A stretch of 64,000 nucleotides of DNA from Ignelater luminosus (GCA_011009095.1 VTPC01001036.1:151890-215889); one strand, 5' to 3'; counted from the stretch's first letter, positions 20,305 through 34,500 are shown. A program made the numbers and translations. Notes: generated by a model from the letters alone, not told the origin.

Positions 20305-21521
20305 ATGGTAGACAGAAATTTGTTTGTATCCTCACTCTGTGTAAGTTTATTCATTAATTCTGCTTTATTGAATAATCGTGTTATTACAGGCTGGTGGTAT
20401 AGCTGGATTTGTGGTAGATGTAGTTCTATTTCCATTAGATACCTTAAAGACTCGCTTACAAGCGAGCCAAGGATTTTGGAAATGTGGAGGGTTTAAAGGT
20501 ATATATAAAGGAATTGGTCCCCAAGCAATTGGCAGTGCACCGCAGGGTAACCTCTTTCCCTATTTTGCAATAGGTGAAATCTCTACATTTGTCATTCTTT
20601 TTTGTAGCTGCTATATTTTTTTGTACATATGAGACATTTAAGGCATTCACAACACCATTAGTCTCAAATCAGTTTCATCCCCTAATTCACATGACTGGTG
20701 CATCAATTGCAGAAGTGGTCAGTAAGTACGATTAAAAGCCAAGTTAAAACAAATTAACTTCTTTTCCGTAGGTATGTTGTTTAGTCCGGGTACCTGTAGA
20801 AGTAGTTAAGCAAAGAAGACAAACAATGTTACATGTGCCAGGAAAACCACGAATGTGTTCTTTAAAAATATTTATACATGCTTATAAAACAGAAGGTATA
20901 ATTGGGGTAATATTAGAGGATTCAAATAGATTAGTGATATGGTTAACTGCAGATTCGTTTTAGGGTTTGTACAGAGGTTACGGGTCTACTGTAATTAGAG
21001 AAATACCGTTTTCTTTTATCCAGTTTCCAATATTAGAATATTTGAAGGTGTTGTATAGTCAGAAGTTTAAAAACAATATTGAATTAGAACCTTGGGAGGT
21101 GGCAATTTGTGGTTCAATAGCAGGTAAGCAAAGCATAAAAATTATTTAGCTGTTATAATTGCAATTATTGCAGGGGGAACTGCGGCAGCTGTAACCACTC
21201 CATTAGATGTTATTAAAACTAGAATAATGCTGGCTCCTAGCAGCTTAGCTAAAAAAACCAGGTGCCTTAAAAGTCACTAATGTCATGAAAAATATTTATA
21301 AGGAAAATGGCATTACAGGGTTAGTAAAAACTTGTTTTCCTGTTCAATTTTTATTATTTAATTTTAATAAAATGTAATTATTTAATAGATTATTTGCTGG
21401 ATTTATACCAAGAGTGTTGTGGATAACACTTGGTGGTTTCATCTTCTTTGGAACATACGATTTTTCTAGACATCTTGTGGATGATTATTTCCAAAGTAAA
21501 CCTTTTATAAAGCAAGTCTAA
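20305..21521 (+). CDS. SLC25A26: Mitochondrial S-adenosylmethionine carrier (SLC25A26 orthologue), seven exons, one frameshift
   Basis: This inner-membrane carrier exchanges S-adenosylmethionine for S-adenosylhomocysteine for mitochondrial methylation. Exons are 20305-20340, 20390-20546, 20608-20717, 20772-20906, 20964-21123, 21174-21319 and 21389-21521. The three carrier repeats show [20 protein letters not shown] and PLDVIKTRI. Subfamily words include [42 protein letters not shown] and [11 protein letters not shown]. Length is about 291 residues (human 274). Exon 6 is out of frame at an A7 run near 21249-21256: one A too many turns the frame to a stop, while dropping it restores PGALKV...[14 protein letters not shown]. 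This may be an assembly error, a polymorphism or a true lesion; the rest of the gene looks fully constrained. Confidence 0.92.
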
Positions 21522-21583
21522 CCAAAAAATTTTTAGTCAATTTGTGTATTTAATTTTACAACTTTTTATGCTAGTTAAACGTT

Positions 21584-21589
21584 ATTAAA
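21584..21589 (+). terminator. Poly(A) signal of SLC25A26
   Basis: ATTAAA lies 62 bp after the SLC25A26 stop codon and is followed by a T/G-rich stretch. It is the common variant hexamer; no transcript evidence is available. Confidence 0.4.
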
Positions 21590-23170
21590 GATTTTGTTGT
21601 AAATTATAATTTGTCTTTATAATACGTATACCGATACTTGCAAAATGCGTACGTTAAATTCTGCTTCAAACTTGAGACTGTAATAGATTAATTTGGTCAA
21701 TTGCATCAGAATAATGCATTTCTTTATGTACTTGGTAGAAGGATGTCACTAAGTTTTTTAGTTACGAAGTATAAGTTTAAATGGCAAAATCTTAAAAGTC
21801 AAGTAGTGATAGGGTTTTTGATCATCTAGCAATTGATCTGCAACATGTACTTTAAGATTATGCCATCCATTTAGATCCACTTGCAGTATAGGGTTGCATA
21901 AAAATTCTATATCTGTACAAATTGCCAGCAGTTTCATATTCTGTGGGTTTGACTTCAGTTGTGATTTCTAGAATGTTCCTAGAAAAGCTATTAGTTGCCA
22001 ATCTTTATAATTAACGTATATTGTATTCAAAAGTATTCGTAACATTTGTACCAGTGTATTCTAAACCAGGAACAACCAATAGAATTTGATGAGAGAAGAG
22101 TGGGGACAGAACACATAACAGATGCTTTACAAGTTTTTCTTGCAACATTTGGCAAATCTTGTGGTTTATCTTACAGTTGTTGACTTTTGCATGAAAATGA
22201 TTTTTTGTTTACTAGGAATGCTATTGATAACAATATAGATATTAAGGAAATACTGTGGGTGCCATTATAAAATGTCTAACAGTCTTGGCAAAAAACAAAG
22301 ATACTAGGAAAAATGAATAAGAAAATGCATCCCCCAATGTTTGGTCGTATGTACCGAACTGTACTAGGAATGGATGTCATCATGTCAAATGTGGAGCATG
22401 CATCTACAAGTTAAGGAATGTCTTTTCTGTTGCATCTTCATGACAAGTACTTTCTTCTTGCATTTATATGGATATGTTGATAATAGCAATAAAAAAATTA
22501 CATTGCACATATCAGCAATGTAAGCTAGAATATACAGAATCAAACTATGAAGTTGAAAATCTTTTGTAAATTCAGTTTCTATTGATTTGTCTTTATTGTC
22601 ATCATTGGGTGAATAGAGTACAATTCTTCTCAAGATATATTACCAAGTAGGTATTAAAAAGTTATAATTCATTATACGTAAATTTTCTTTAGTAGTAATC
22701 AATCTCAAAAACTTATTATCAGTCTTAAGAAAACAAACTATGTAACATTATTAAGACACATGCTCTATGAAGAATTATGTTATATAGATTTTAAGTGAAT
22801 TTTGGAAACACTGCATGTCTTTTAATCTTATATTTCTATTTACATCTTTTGTATTTTGATCGAGTATCTTATATGATAATGTATTATTGAAACTTTAATG
22901 TTGAGAAATACATAATTTATTCCATTGTGGAGTCATAGGCTGTGAGTAATTCCATACCATACAGTAAACAAATTTGTGAAATATGTTGCAATACTTCTTG
23001 TAGCATTTATAATCGGTTCATCTTAAGATGTTTGCCGCTTAATGTTGATTGTTGACCATTAAATTGTAGTATTCTATTCCATTCAGTATCTATTTATGTA
23101 AAATCACTAAATAATTTTATTGTCATCTTATGTTGTACACTTATAAGAAATATAGTTTGTTATGTACACT
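21590..23170. other. Gap between SLC25A26 and the SFT2 gene with faint coding traces
   Basis: No intact gene was recognised. On the minus strand near 21930-21780 an open stretch includes LLAICTDIEFLCNPILQVDL, and an overlapping frame nearby reads LATNSFSRNILEITTEVK. They look protein-like, but there is no start, splice pattern or family I can name, so a decayed pseudogene or transposon piece is possible. The remainder is AT-rich. The right end is probably the 3'UTR flank of the SFT2 gene, since a minus-strand AATAAA lies at 23176-23171. Confidence 0.35.
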
Positions 23171-23326
23171 TTTATTAAATATTTATACTTAAATATAAAA
23201 AAAACAGAGCTCTTAAGCCGATTGATTTCAATAATTACAATTGACTGTATACAATTCTATACAAAATAGACTCAAACTTTATAGGTACGTTGAGTAAATA
23301 TTTAGTAATCTCTTAAATGATATCTT

Positions 23327-23925
<599 letters not shown>

Positions 23926-23989
23926 TGTTATAGTTTCCTAACTGTAAAGAAAATAATAATTTTAAATGATTATACTCAAATTTAATAAG

Positions 23990-25200
23990 TTTACTCATAA
24001 GAGCAAAGTTTAAATAAAGTTTATAGAAGTATGCCAAAACGAAATTGCAAATAATTTAACGTAGAAGATTACGTACTTGTTAAAAGTGGGCGACACAATG
24101 ATAATATTATCTCTTCTATTGTGTTGCTTTTAATTCTACACATTCAACAAGTATTAAATTTTACAGCGCAACAGGTAATGGAAATGGGAAAAGGCAAATA
24201 TCAAAACAACCATTTCAACTGTCAAATTTTGTGTGTTGGCATGTTAAAAAAGATCACGGTTTCTAACAATATGGTTTGTAGCTTTGAGTTGTCCTACACT
24301 AGCCACCGTTAGATGTCTCTAAACACATTAGAAAAATTCCAATTTTTAGTTCTTTCTATAGTGGAGCTTTTTGATACAATTCGCGTATAATTAATTGTAT
24401 ATTCATTACAATAAATGAATAAGAATCGTTAATAGGTGTCAAGAAAATTGCATAATACGCATAAAAAAAAAATTTAGGTATAATACCACCTATGCAGTAC
24501 GCCTACAGGTATCCCAAAAAAAAATGAAACAGTAAAGCAGCAAAAGTGTAGTTAATTTTAATTAGCTTAAATATATGTAGCATCATTAGCAAACTTATTA
24601 ATCTGTTACAGCGCAATCATTTTACTTTTCCTAATAAACAGCAGAAACTAACACATCAACCTTGAAAATTTACATATTTCTGGTTTGAATTGGTTATACC
24701 TAATATTATGCTTGAAGTAATCTTTTAAGTGAATGTTCTGTTGAGAGATGGATGATTTTTACACTTGATTCTTAATGCATATGCAACTTGAAAAGTAACT
24801 GTTTTAAAATACATAGGTACTTTTGTTTTTTACTCACTTTTCTTTGTTGCGTACCGTAAAAACGCACCCAAGCGTACACAGAAAAACGCCTTCCCTTTTA
24901 GTGACTACAAGAAAAACAGTTAAAAATGTATAAATTTGGTACTCATTAGGTACGCTTGTTGTTCAGTTTAACACATACAATTAACATCTTGACTTAGCTC
25001 GTTGTTAGTTATTATAATTCAGGTGTTACTAATATAATTTTCATTAACAAATCTATGTTCAAGAGTTTCTAACTTAGCTGATTTACATAGGTACTTTATG
25101 TCTTTGTTTCGTATTCCATCGTACTAAATTTAATCACGCAAAACTTAGTTCACAGTTCAGCACTTCTGTAGAATGTGGGATTCATGTTTCCATTTTAATG
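23990..25200. other. Upstream flank of the SFT2 gene, nothing recognised
   Basis: The first part should hold the SFT2 promoter, but no core element stands out. An open frame at 24121-24312 has no family resemblance. The rest is AT-rich with several A-runs. Confidence 0.35.
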
Positions 25201-26560
25201 CCCATTTATATCTCTTTAGGTGTTTTCTAATTTTTGGTTTAAATTTCCAATAACTTCCCTATTTGCTTCATCTTCTTTGTTGCATCAGTTGTTTCCGAAG
25301 TAGATACATACACCCTATTTGTGCTATTTTTATGGTCTTTTCATATTTGGATGGATGTGTTTGCAACTTTTTTTACTTAGTGTAATCCACAAGTGTAATA
25401 ATCTAAGGACACTTTGTTCTTCTTCTGGTACTAGTATCTTCCTTTTGCTTTAGTTATTTCCTGTTCTTAGATTATATTATAGCCTGCCTAACTTTTGTAT
25501 AATTTCTTAATTATTTATCTATGTATCTGATTTGGGAATGTTCTACGCTGACCAAATCTTAATTAACATCTCACTGTCGTCTTTTTTATTCAAGTATTGG
25601 TCTTAGTCTGTATGAAGTTATTCTATTTTTGATTTTACAAACCTTTTCTTTCAAACTTCTAACTTTCTTTTCTATTTGCTTTAATTCAGCTTACGTATTC
25701 ACATAATTTCCAATTATCCTGTTTGGTAGATTCCAATTTCTACATTTAACTAAACTTGTTTTTAAATTTAGTAGTATCTTTTTTTTCTTCTATGTACTAA
25801 TTTTTGTTTTAAAGGTTTTATATTCTGTTGATGATACTTTTGATTTTCTCAGTTAACTCTGTGTCTTCTAAGAAGAAAGTGAAAAGCTTTTTGTTTGATG
25901 CCTCTTTGTTTTGGTTTTATCTGTTTTGCCAAAAGAGACGCATTTGAAGGGCATTTGGCTGCATTTACCCAGCTTTTCTAAACATTCAGAATTTGTTCTT
26001 TCTCTGTTAGTTCATTTCAGGAATCTTAGTACCCTCTATCTTTCCGTCGTTTTAACTACTGATTCCCTTGGAAAGAAACGCTCTAGTCTTGGGAATGAAT
26101 GGGTATCTATAATTTCTGACTTTTCCCGATAGTGGTCTATATTTAAAACCAACTTTTTAAAAGCAGAAGTTGATAGGGTGCAAGCAAAACTATTTATATT
26201 CTTTATTTGTTGCCAAATCGCTTGCTCGGAGGTCGTATAAAATGGCTGAGAATGAAAATAAATGCAATGCAGAACAGAAAGTTATTATCAAGAAGTTTTG
26301 TTTTCGAGATTTTGATGTTCATTATGAACGTTAAAAGATACGTCGATGGTAATGACAGGCTGGCTTTTTAGGACTATCTTCTTTGAGAACATTAGAGTAA
26401 CTGTCTTTGATCTTCCTGACGGCGGACCTACTTTTTTCTGTTGTTCTTGTTTTCTCATCAATTTTTCAGCTTTTGCTGTTTTCTGTTCTCTAATCTTCTT
26501 GGGCAGGTTCATTTTATTTAATTCCTTGTAGGACCTTCAGAATTAGCTCTTTCTAGGTTA
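25200..26560 (-). pseudogene. Possible decayed 5' part of a LINE-like element
   Basis: The plus strand is T-rich over the whole stretch. Read on the minus strand it gives broken, Lys/Glu/Asn-rich segments like those of a coiled coil, for example LRSLKEKV-like words near 25660 and MNLPKKIREQKTAKAEKLMR at 26512. This composition resembles the N-terminal region of insect RTE-like elements, but there is no diagnostic motif and many stops. Treat it as low-confidence. Confidence 0.25.
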
Positions 26561-28300
26561 TTCTTCGGCCATAGTCTCAAAAAAATAATAATAGGTCAAA
26601 ATACTAAATTAATATTTTTTTAATAATCTTTTATTTATATCAATTAAAAATTGCAGAAAATTATAGAAATATGTAATGTATAATTATATAGGTACCATCC
26701 ATTCTAATGAGAATCCTGTTGTGGGAGCTTAAAAGTGGTAAACATAATGAATAGTTTGTGTCGGATAAATGTTATGACTTATGAGTTATAACATGCAATT
26801 ATACAATAAAAAGACGTGGGTGATTGTGTGTATCTCACATGTACATTAATAAGCCAAATAAGAAAGATAAGTCTTAGTTTCATCATTTCTTGATACATTT
26901 GTATAAATACATATTTATTGCTATTTAGCTACTTTTTACCTGTTACGTGATACTAATGCAACAGAAGTATTCCGATGTGAACAGTATTCAGGGCTATCTA
27001 CTATTTTTGGCGTTCTAATTAGATCCTCACTGTATTCTAGTCAGTGTTGAATAAAACCAAACAAAGCAAAAACCAATTTTTTTGATTAGTAATTCAAGAT
27101 GAAAACAAAACAAAACAGAAACGAGCTTCCTCCTTACCTACATTTAATTTCTACTTTACTCCTTATGACGTAATGTGACATTCAAGAAAGGGTAATGACA
27201 TTAAATTTTGATGCTTTAACAGTTTAACTAAATATTTATTCTCTATAGCGTGTATATTAGAACTTTTAACATTTTGATCGCAGTGAAAGGACGTGCAAAT
27301 TTCTTGTTTCGGACTGCTCGGCATTTATTCCATAACATAATTTATTCTGTAATATTTGAGTTTATAGAGTTGTGTAGTTTTCCAGTTTAAAAGTTACATA
27401 AAATTTTCAGTAAGCAAAACGACATTATGACGTCTTTGTTTATTAAAATCAGTCCTTTCAGAAAACCCGTTGGTTCATTAAAAAGTTACAATGCAGATGC
27501 AACTTCAAGGACAAATTATTATTAAGGTATTTACAGAAGTTTTAAAGAATTCTCTTGAACCATTAAGGAACTAGTTTCACTCCTTGATTAACTGAAAATC
27601 ACTGCAGGTATACTTTTTGGGTAGTGAAACGGTTAATTCTCAGTAAATATCATTCGTTTCGTTTCTAGAAAACTTGCGACATAGAAGTAATTTAATTTCT
27701 TATTTTCTGAATTCTAGTGACTAGAATATTCAAGAGTTATGTGTTTCAACTTTTTTAGTTATTCTTACAAAAACGTGTTTAGAATCTAAGTTTATTCACT
27801 GCTCCTGATTTATAAACAATGTACTTTTTCAATTTTTTGGTAATAAGAAAATCTAAAAAGTCGTTTACATTATTATAATATTAATGTTTAGCAGCATAAT
27901 CAAAACTGATAGGTTGGAGACTTCGTTAGAATCGCTCAGCATCCGATACTTATGGTAGTAATTAGAAGTTTCCTTATGTCGATTTTATATAATACAGTCC
28001 AAGCATACTAATAACTGCGTACGAAATAGCGTTGATTGGCGAGAGTCTATTAGAGTTACCTATAGTGAAAGTGTTGAATGTTGATGTATACATTGATTTA
28101 TTTATCATTACTAACCGCACAACATTATTTCTGCTTGTCCGCAGTAATTGATTTTGTAATATTTGATCATGGAATTTATTTGGATTGATGTAAATATCAA
28201 CCCTGACGGCTTCGTTTCTTTTGTCTAAAAGTATTTACGTATAATTTCAGATACTACTCAACGATAAGAAAAATTTAAAGACAAAGTAACAAAAAGCCTT
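26560..28300. other. AT-rich stretch, nothing recognised
   Basis: No exon-like frame, long inverted repeat or RNA gene was found by eye. Confidence 0.35.
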
Positions 28301-29830
28301 GACATCCATTTGGCTAAATAACTACAAAAAAAAACTTTAAAAGCATAAAACCAATTTGGAGAAATATCAGATCTCAACTATGTTGCAATCTCGGAGTGGG
28401 ATTTCAAACTGGTTATGTCTAAATTAAGACATCCGGAGAGCCATTCAAGAAAAATAAATCCTGGATTACAGTAGGAGACAAATACGAATCATAACAGGGT
28501 TGTACACCGACCACTGCAACTTAAAGAAACGTCTTCTAGTACATACAAAAGCAATGACTCATCTGGTAATCTGTATGGCTTAAAGAATAAAAAGTTCTAG
28601 GACATCTTATCCTAGTGTGTTGCACTTATTCGCAAAAGGCATATTGTTCAAAGCTAAATCGCAAGCCAACATCAGGTGTTTTAGCATCTCAAAAAATAAG
28701 ACTAGCCTTTTACACGTTGGTGACTTCTGGCATCTAACTTTTTGTTCGAGATTCTTTATCTCTGTAATTTTGTACGATTGTAGATTTTGATGCTTTCTTA
28801 AAAATATCTAAATCTTTCAGACAAGCAAATATCGGTAGTTATCTGATACTGATTTGAAGTACAAATATACCTGGCAAAACACAAAAAGTTATCAGTTATA
28901 GACTATACCGTAACAAATATAGCATTTCTTCCCGGATAAATTTCTGACGTAAGAAGCCTAAACTCAGCGACCATAAGCTTTTGCTATGTAAAATAAGATG
29001 TCGTATACCAAATGCAAAACTCATGCAGCCGCACTTTACCGAAAAGTCTAACCTGGAATCTCTAGAAGATTAAATCACTAGACAACTTTACAAAAACAGA
29101 CTTGGAGAGAAGTCATAGAATTTCTAGTTGGTAACAAAAGCAGCCTAGAACAACAATGGACAACATTGCAAAACAGCATATTAATCTCAACAAATAAAGC
29201 AATAAGAAAAAGGCGAAAACAGCTCGTATAAAATGCAATAGTAGTTTTCATAACTAGTGTTCGAAAGTAGCATAGTATATCGATGTAGCACTTTCGAACG
29301 AATTATGAATACTATGTTTTAGACGACCCCAACATTATGCCCAAATCTTTTCAAAATGTTTTCCTGTTACGATATGAAAGTAACTATATTTTCATATCGT
29401 AACAGTGTTGATAATTTCAGCTTTCATAGGTTGTCATGAATAGGCTGCTGCAGTCGATATGGCAACTTTCACAGGGGGTTATCTAAAAAATACTTTCTTG
29501 TGTGCAATCTGCTACGTTGATGATGCTGTGCTGATCGCTGACTCAAAAGCAATTTACAAAGAATTCTCATGTATTTAACTAAACAGCAAAGAAACTTAAC
29601 ATGCAAATTAATATTGATAAATTCGAAAGAGCCCAAAAGATGCAAATTAGAGATAGAGGGAAAAGTCATCGAACAGGTCATGAAATTCAAATACCTAGGG
29701 ACAGAAATTATAAGCGAAAGAAACCTTACAAATGAAGCAAAGAAGCAAATATGGGCTGTCTAAAAGGCATCATATAGAATAATAGGCAGTACAGGTAGTA
29801 CTAAGGGTAAGGTATACATTGCGAAGCTAA
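28300..29830 (+). pseudogene. Decayed RTE-like non-LTR retrotransposon fragment
   Basis: The reverse transcriptase active-site box reads YVDDAVLIADS at 29513-29545, the insect form of YADDAVLIA. About 60 residues later, in a shifted frame, comes IEGKVIEQVMKFKYLGTEI (from 29647), the typical segment that follows the palm domain in RTE-like elements. Stops and frameshifts are frequent. The region before 29400 is too degraded to assign in detail. No 3' tail repeat was identified. Confidence 0.7.
29365..29404. repeat. Perfect 15-bp-arm hairpin
   Basis: TGTTACGATATGAAA at 29365-29379 and TTTCATATCGTAACA at 29390-29404 are exact inverted copies around a 10-nt loop. It lies inside the decayed retrotransposon and may be a MITE remnant. 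A second, shorter inverted pair (GTTCGAAAGT/ACTTTCGAAC) lies just upstream near 29260-29300. Confidence 0.7.
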
Positions 29831-30895
29831 AGTCTTATCCATCTACCTTAACTATTATAATGGTAAAATGCCCATTATGTTATTTGATGGTTCTATTATT
29901 ATGCCATCAGATACTATGCACAAAATACTTACTCATAAACTTAAATTTTTTTAAATTTTATTTCTTTTTTTATCTCAGGGTTTCCTTTTTTAAAATTGTA
30001 GGTTATGTTTAAATGTCAATTTTCTGATTTATTAGGTTGTCAAAGGTTAGTCATAAGCTACTTTACCATGATCTATTATTCTTAGTTTTCAAAAAAAATT
30101 TATTGTGACACATTGAAAATTTTACGTTAATCCTCTGTTCCAAATGTGAATTATACCTAACTTTTTTCTTTACTTTGTACGACAATACTCTTCCTTTAAT
30201 TTTTACTAAACCTCACTCACTTAATCACTCCTCTCCATTACTTGTAGATCCAGTTTTTTTCAACACCTTCAGTAGTTACTTCCCAGGTTTTTCCTGTTTA
30301 TCCAAATCACGTCTACCTCCAAAGTCTTTTAAATTTCGCAGGTTGTCTTAAACAAAATGTCCTCAACACTCACCGTCATTACCAAGTCGCTCTTCATTAC
30401 CACAAAATAAGAAATCTAGGTATTTTTTCGAATTCTGAAGTCAAATTTGAGCTATTGACTATTTTAATGTAAAATGTCTTGTGCAACTTTTGAAAATGTC
30501 TATATTAAATGTTCATATAACTAGCCAAATAAATTCTTTACTCACACTTTCTTTTGATTCTTTTATTAGTTAAGTTTCACTTCCTTTCAACATTGTTTTC
30601 CTTCATCATTCTCTTCATTTTTTTACACGCAACACAATAAAATTTCCTACCCTTGATGAACCAATTATTTATTTACTTTTAATCTTTTGTCATGAATCCA
30701 ACATTTGCCATGATATAAATATTTACATGACTCCAACAAACTCAACAACTTCGACATATAACATGTACAGTACAAAAAAAACTTTCTTCTTTTCTTACGT
30801 TTCGTTTTTCCTGTTCTATATTAAATAACTAACAATGGTATAACTAATAATCACCTTATATTCTTTTCATTTAATGAACTCTTCTTTTATTTTAT
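29831..30895. other. AT-rich stretch, nothing recognised
   Basis: T-rich on the plus strand, with no coding or repeat structure that I can support. Confidence 0.35.
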
Positions 30896-30901
30896 ATAAA
30901 A

Positions 30902-31004
30902 ATAATTATTTATGCAACAAGTGAGTAAAGTGTATCTCGTGCGGCAAACTTTCCTTCTCGTGAAAAAAAGATACACTTTACTCACTTGTTGCATAAATAA
31001 CTAT
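30902..31004. mobile_element. 103-bp hairpin MITE with 36-bp arms
   Basis: The arms 30902-30937 and 30969-31004 are inverted copies with a single mismatch, including TTTATGCAACAAGTGAGTAA, around a 31-nt loop. Such high arm identity points to recent origin or arm homogenisation. No target duplication is obvious. Confidence 0.75.
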
Positions 31005-31136
31005 TTTCTAATTTTTCTTTCTCACTTTCGTTTCCTCATTCTATCAACAACAACTTAGCAACTACTTTTTTTTCTGTTTTAATTTTACTTCTGTATCTAG
31101 CAATCTCATTCTTGTCCACTGTCTGTTACATTCTTA

Positions 31137-31502
31137 TCAACGAACTCCGAAGGAGTCGTTACTGAATTTGCGAAGTCTGTATGAATGTCTGTCCGCATTT
31201 TTGGTCAAATTTTAAAATTTTGACTTCAGATTTGGATTCTACATCAAAAGCCAAAGACCCCGTCGTATCTTCGTTTTTTGATAACTCTTCGGGAACTTGG
31301 TCAAAATGGCGGCCAAAAATGAAAAATTTTCAAAATTTTTTTTTACTTTAGAATCGTTTTCTACATCAAAAAATAAGACCAACGTTTATTTTTTAGTTTT
31401 TTGATATCACCTCGGGAACATGGTCAAAATGGCCGCCAAAACTCGAAAAAAGTAACAATACAGGAGTTCGTTGTGGTTATGCTTTGCATTCCCAGATGTT
31501 TT
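31137..31502 (+). repeat. Dispersed 0.36-kb repeat, copy 2
   Basis: This is the second copy, in the same orientation, of the repeat at 13821-14184. CAACGAACT is at its left border and AGTTCGTTG at 31465-31473, and as in copy 1 the similarity extends past the latter to CCCAGATGTTT. The flanks of the two copies are unrelated, which supports these borders. Confidence 0.8.
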
Positions 31503-34500
31503 CATTTTACATACATAACTTGGCTTTAAAGTTCGTTAGAACCAATTAAGTGTCTGCTTTATAATCGTGGCTTTTCCCTTTTTCTATTTTTTTATTTTTA
31601 CAATATCATCAGACTATTTTATGTGAAGAAAAAAATAAAACACTCGCACAGGTCATTTTTTTATTTATTCAAGACATACTTTGATGTGAAAATTCCATCC
31701 GCAATTTCAATCCCCTCTACGGACAGACACCTCTTCAATTTTTGTAAATTGCAAGAGGGGTTGAGTGATATCTCTTTTCAAAGCGCTTCAAGTTATCTAT
31801 TCAGCCGTGTACAGAAAATGAAATTTGGTTAAGCAGTTTTTGAGAAATTTCACAATAAACTTTTAAGATACATCTAAATTAAATGACAAATTTAATAAAA
31901 ATTAAAAACAGCGTTTTAATGCAAAAGATGTTTAGAATGATGTTTTATGTTCTTAGTGACTTGCACTTATTTGCAGACTCAGAAAAATATTCTAGAATTG
32001 TCCATTTTTGTATTAATTTATTAACGATGGCTGTAACACAGCGATGGAAAGAACGAGTCAAGAGTTTACGTAACTGATAAAATAAGGTTACTTTTTCACT
32101 CTAGACCTTTAGGAATACCCAATAATTATATAAATCAATGAATCATGCGTACATGTATACTTGGAGGTTTAAGTGTTACTAATTAAATTTAATTTCTCTT
32201 TTTACAAAAATAAAAAGAATACGACAAAATTTAAAAATGACAGTTGTCCTTGTGTTATATTAATAATCTTACTGAATCCTGAAAATAGAAATTTCGAGAG
32301 AACTAAATTATCTTTTTTTTTATGTAACCGTGTTGAGAGTAAACCATCTTACTTCAAAGAGTAAGTAACCACCATTACTAAATTTACATTATGAAAACAA
32401 TTTCTCGTCCCTAAGCAAGTTAGTAGCACATTCCTTATTGTTGATTTATGTCAAAATACCTTTTGGTGGGAGTGGTAGGTAAATCAGATAATTTCGCCTG
32501 AAGGTTTCACAAACATTGTACAATTGCCTGTGTTGAATTTTATGTGTATATGTAGAACTCACCTGCAAGTTCTCCTTTCATTTATATTAAAAGTCGGTGC
32601 CACAGGTTGGAAGGAGCGGTCTTTGAAGATGATGCGGTTGCCATCGCGGACCTGACCTGCATTTTAGAATTGATTCACAGAAGACCTTCCCTAGGTTGTT
32701 AATGTTTCTTTTTACAGACATTCAGACTGTTAACTAGAAGCATTTTGATTTCTTTTGCCAATATTTCTATATAGCTTGATGGTCAGTGATCGTTTAAACA
32801 TACCTGGCGAGGTTCATGCACTGGAAAGAATGTTTATTTTAAAATTGCATATTCAAACGAAGTTTTCAGGTAAGGTTCAAATTTAAATGAGGATCGGTGG
32901 GTTGTTTTGGTGGAATTAATCTCGACAAAACAAATTTCTATATTAAAATACACGATAAAAAATATCTTTCTGAAACGTAATTTATTTGTTTGCTTATAAG
33001 AAGTTGTTTTGTTCTAGTAAACAAAGACATCGCAGTGAAAAATTTGATGCAAATTTTGGGGGAATTCTTAAAAAGTTTCCTTGCCTGGAGTACGAAGAAA
33101 TACAGGTTAAGATATCTTAATAAATCCGGTACGTGATATAACCTCAAAAATTAAGTTTACTTTGTCTGTTAAAAAGAATACATCCAACAACTTGTAATTT
33201 TCTAGATACAGGATGTTCAAGTTTTACCAAAAATTTTTTGTCAAATAATGTTATAATTCTTCTTTCTTAATAAAGATATAAGAGAAAAGTATACAACTGT
33301 CTCTAAAAGAAACTTTAAGAATTTTTGCAATCCACACTCATACAGCATTTCTTGCGTAAGATGCTTCGTTTTCGAGTGATACTGAATTTCTTGAAATATT
33401 CCATGCTGACATCCTTTATGTTTCAATAACCGGGATAGAACACGAAAATTAAAATGCAATTTTTTGTGATTATAACTTACTTACGTATCATCTTAAAAAT
33501 CGTTAAAACTCACAGCTCTATTTTAGGGGAAAGATAACTATGAATATCCTCTTCAAAATATAAAAATGTATATTATGCATATTTGGAATCTACATGAAAC
33601 TCTGAATCCAACCATATCCACAAATCCACCTTCTGCGCACAATTGATCTCTTTATCACTGCTGAATTGGCTTCTATATCAGTAGAAACTAAATTTAGATC
33701 AGAATGTGATCAAAATAATTTACTTCTGACAGTCAAGCTGTAAAATATACGAACGGGTTTTGTTGTTGTACGGTCCAATTCAGCCAATTTGGCCCCGGTG
33801 CCCATATATGCTATAAATCGATTTCAATTACTCCGGACAAGCACAATCGCGCATCTGAAGGTCCTAGTTAGACATATATTCTCTTTAAAACCTACAAGAA
33901 AATGATGGTATTTAAATAACTGTGTTTTCTAAACCGCAAACCTAATAAGATAATTTTCTGACACTATTCTCCGTAGATGTCTGTATTTCTCTTTCCCTGA
34001 TTATTTGTTTTTGTTCAGCACTTATACTTCAAAGTGAAGTAAACAAAGTAAGTAATACAAAACTGAACATCAAATTCACTTCCCCAAATTTCTTTCATTC
34101 TATATCTAAATCTGGATAGATTATATAACATATTTATAAATTCCAGGCAACCTTAAAATAAAAATTATAAGATTGATTCTATTAGTCAATTATTATGACA
34201 AACTACACTCGACGATTAACTCGCCTTAACAAAGAAATTGCGTCATCTGGCTTTAAAATACACACAGCATAAGGTCCGGTATTTAAAGTACATCAGATTA
34301 AAATTCTTAACAGTACACTTTGCCTAACGTAATGTTTAGACAAACCTAAATTGCTAAATTCTTTACTAAAAAATGAAATCATCCTAAAACAATTAATTAC
34401 TATTCTTCTTTAACTCAACATGTTTGCTAATATGTGCAATCCGCCGAAAATCATATTATGTTTCTTTTGTCTACTATGCGGCATTTAGAATTAATTGGTG

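Noticed and set aside
20456..20650. Minus-strand open frame over SLC25A26
   Set aside because: Antisense shadow of exons 2 and 3 of a clearly recognised carrier gene.
25911..26132. A 73-codon plus-strand open frame
   Set aside because: No motif or start context; it lies in T-rich DNA that reads better as a decayed Lys-rich element on the other strand.
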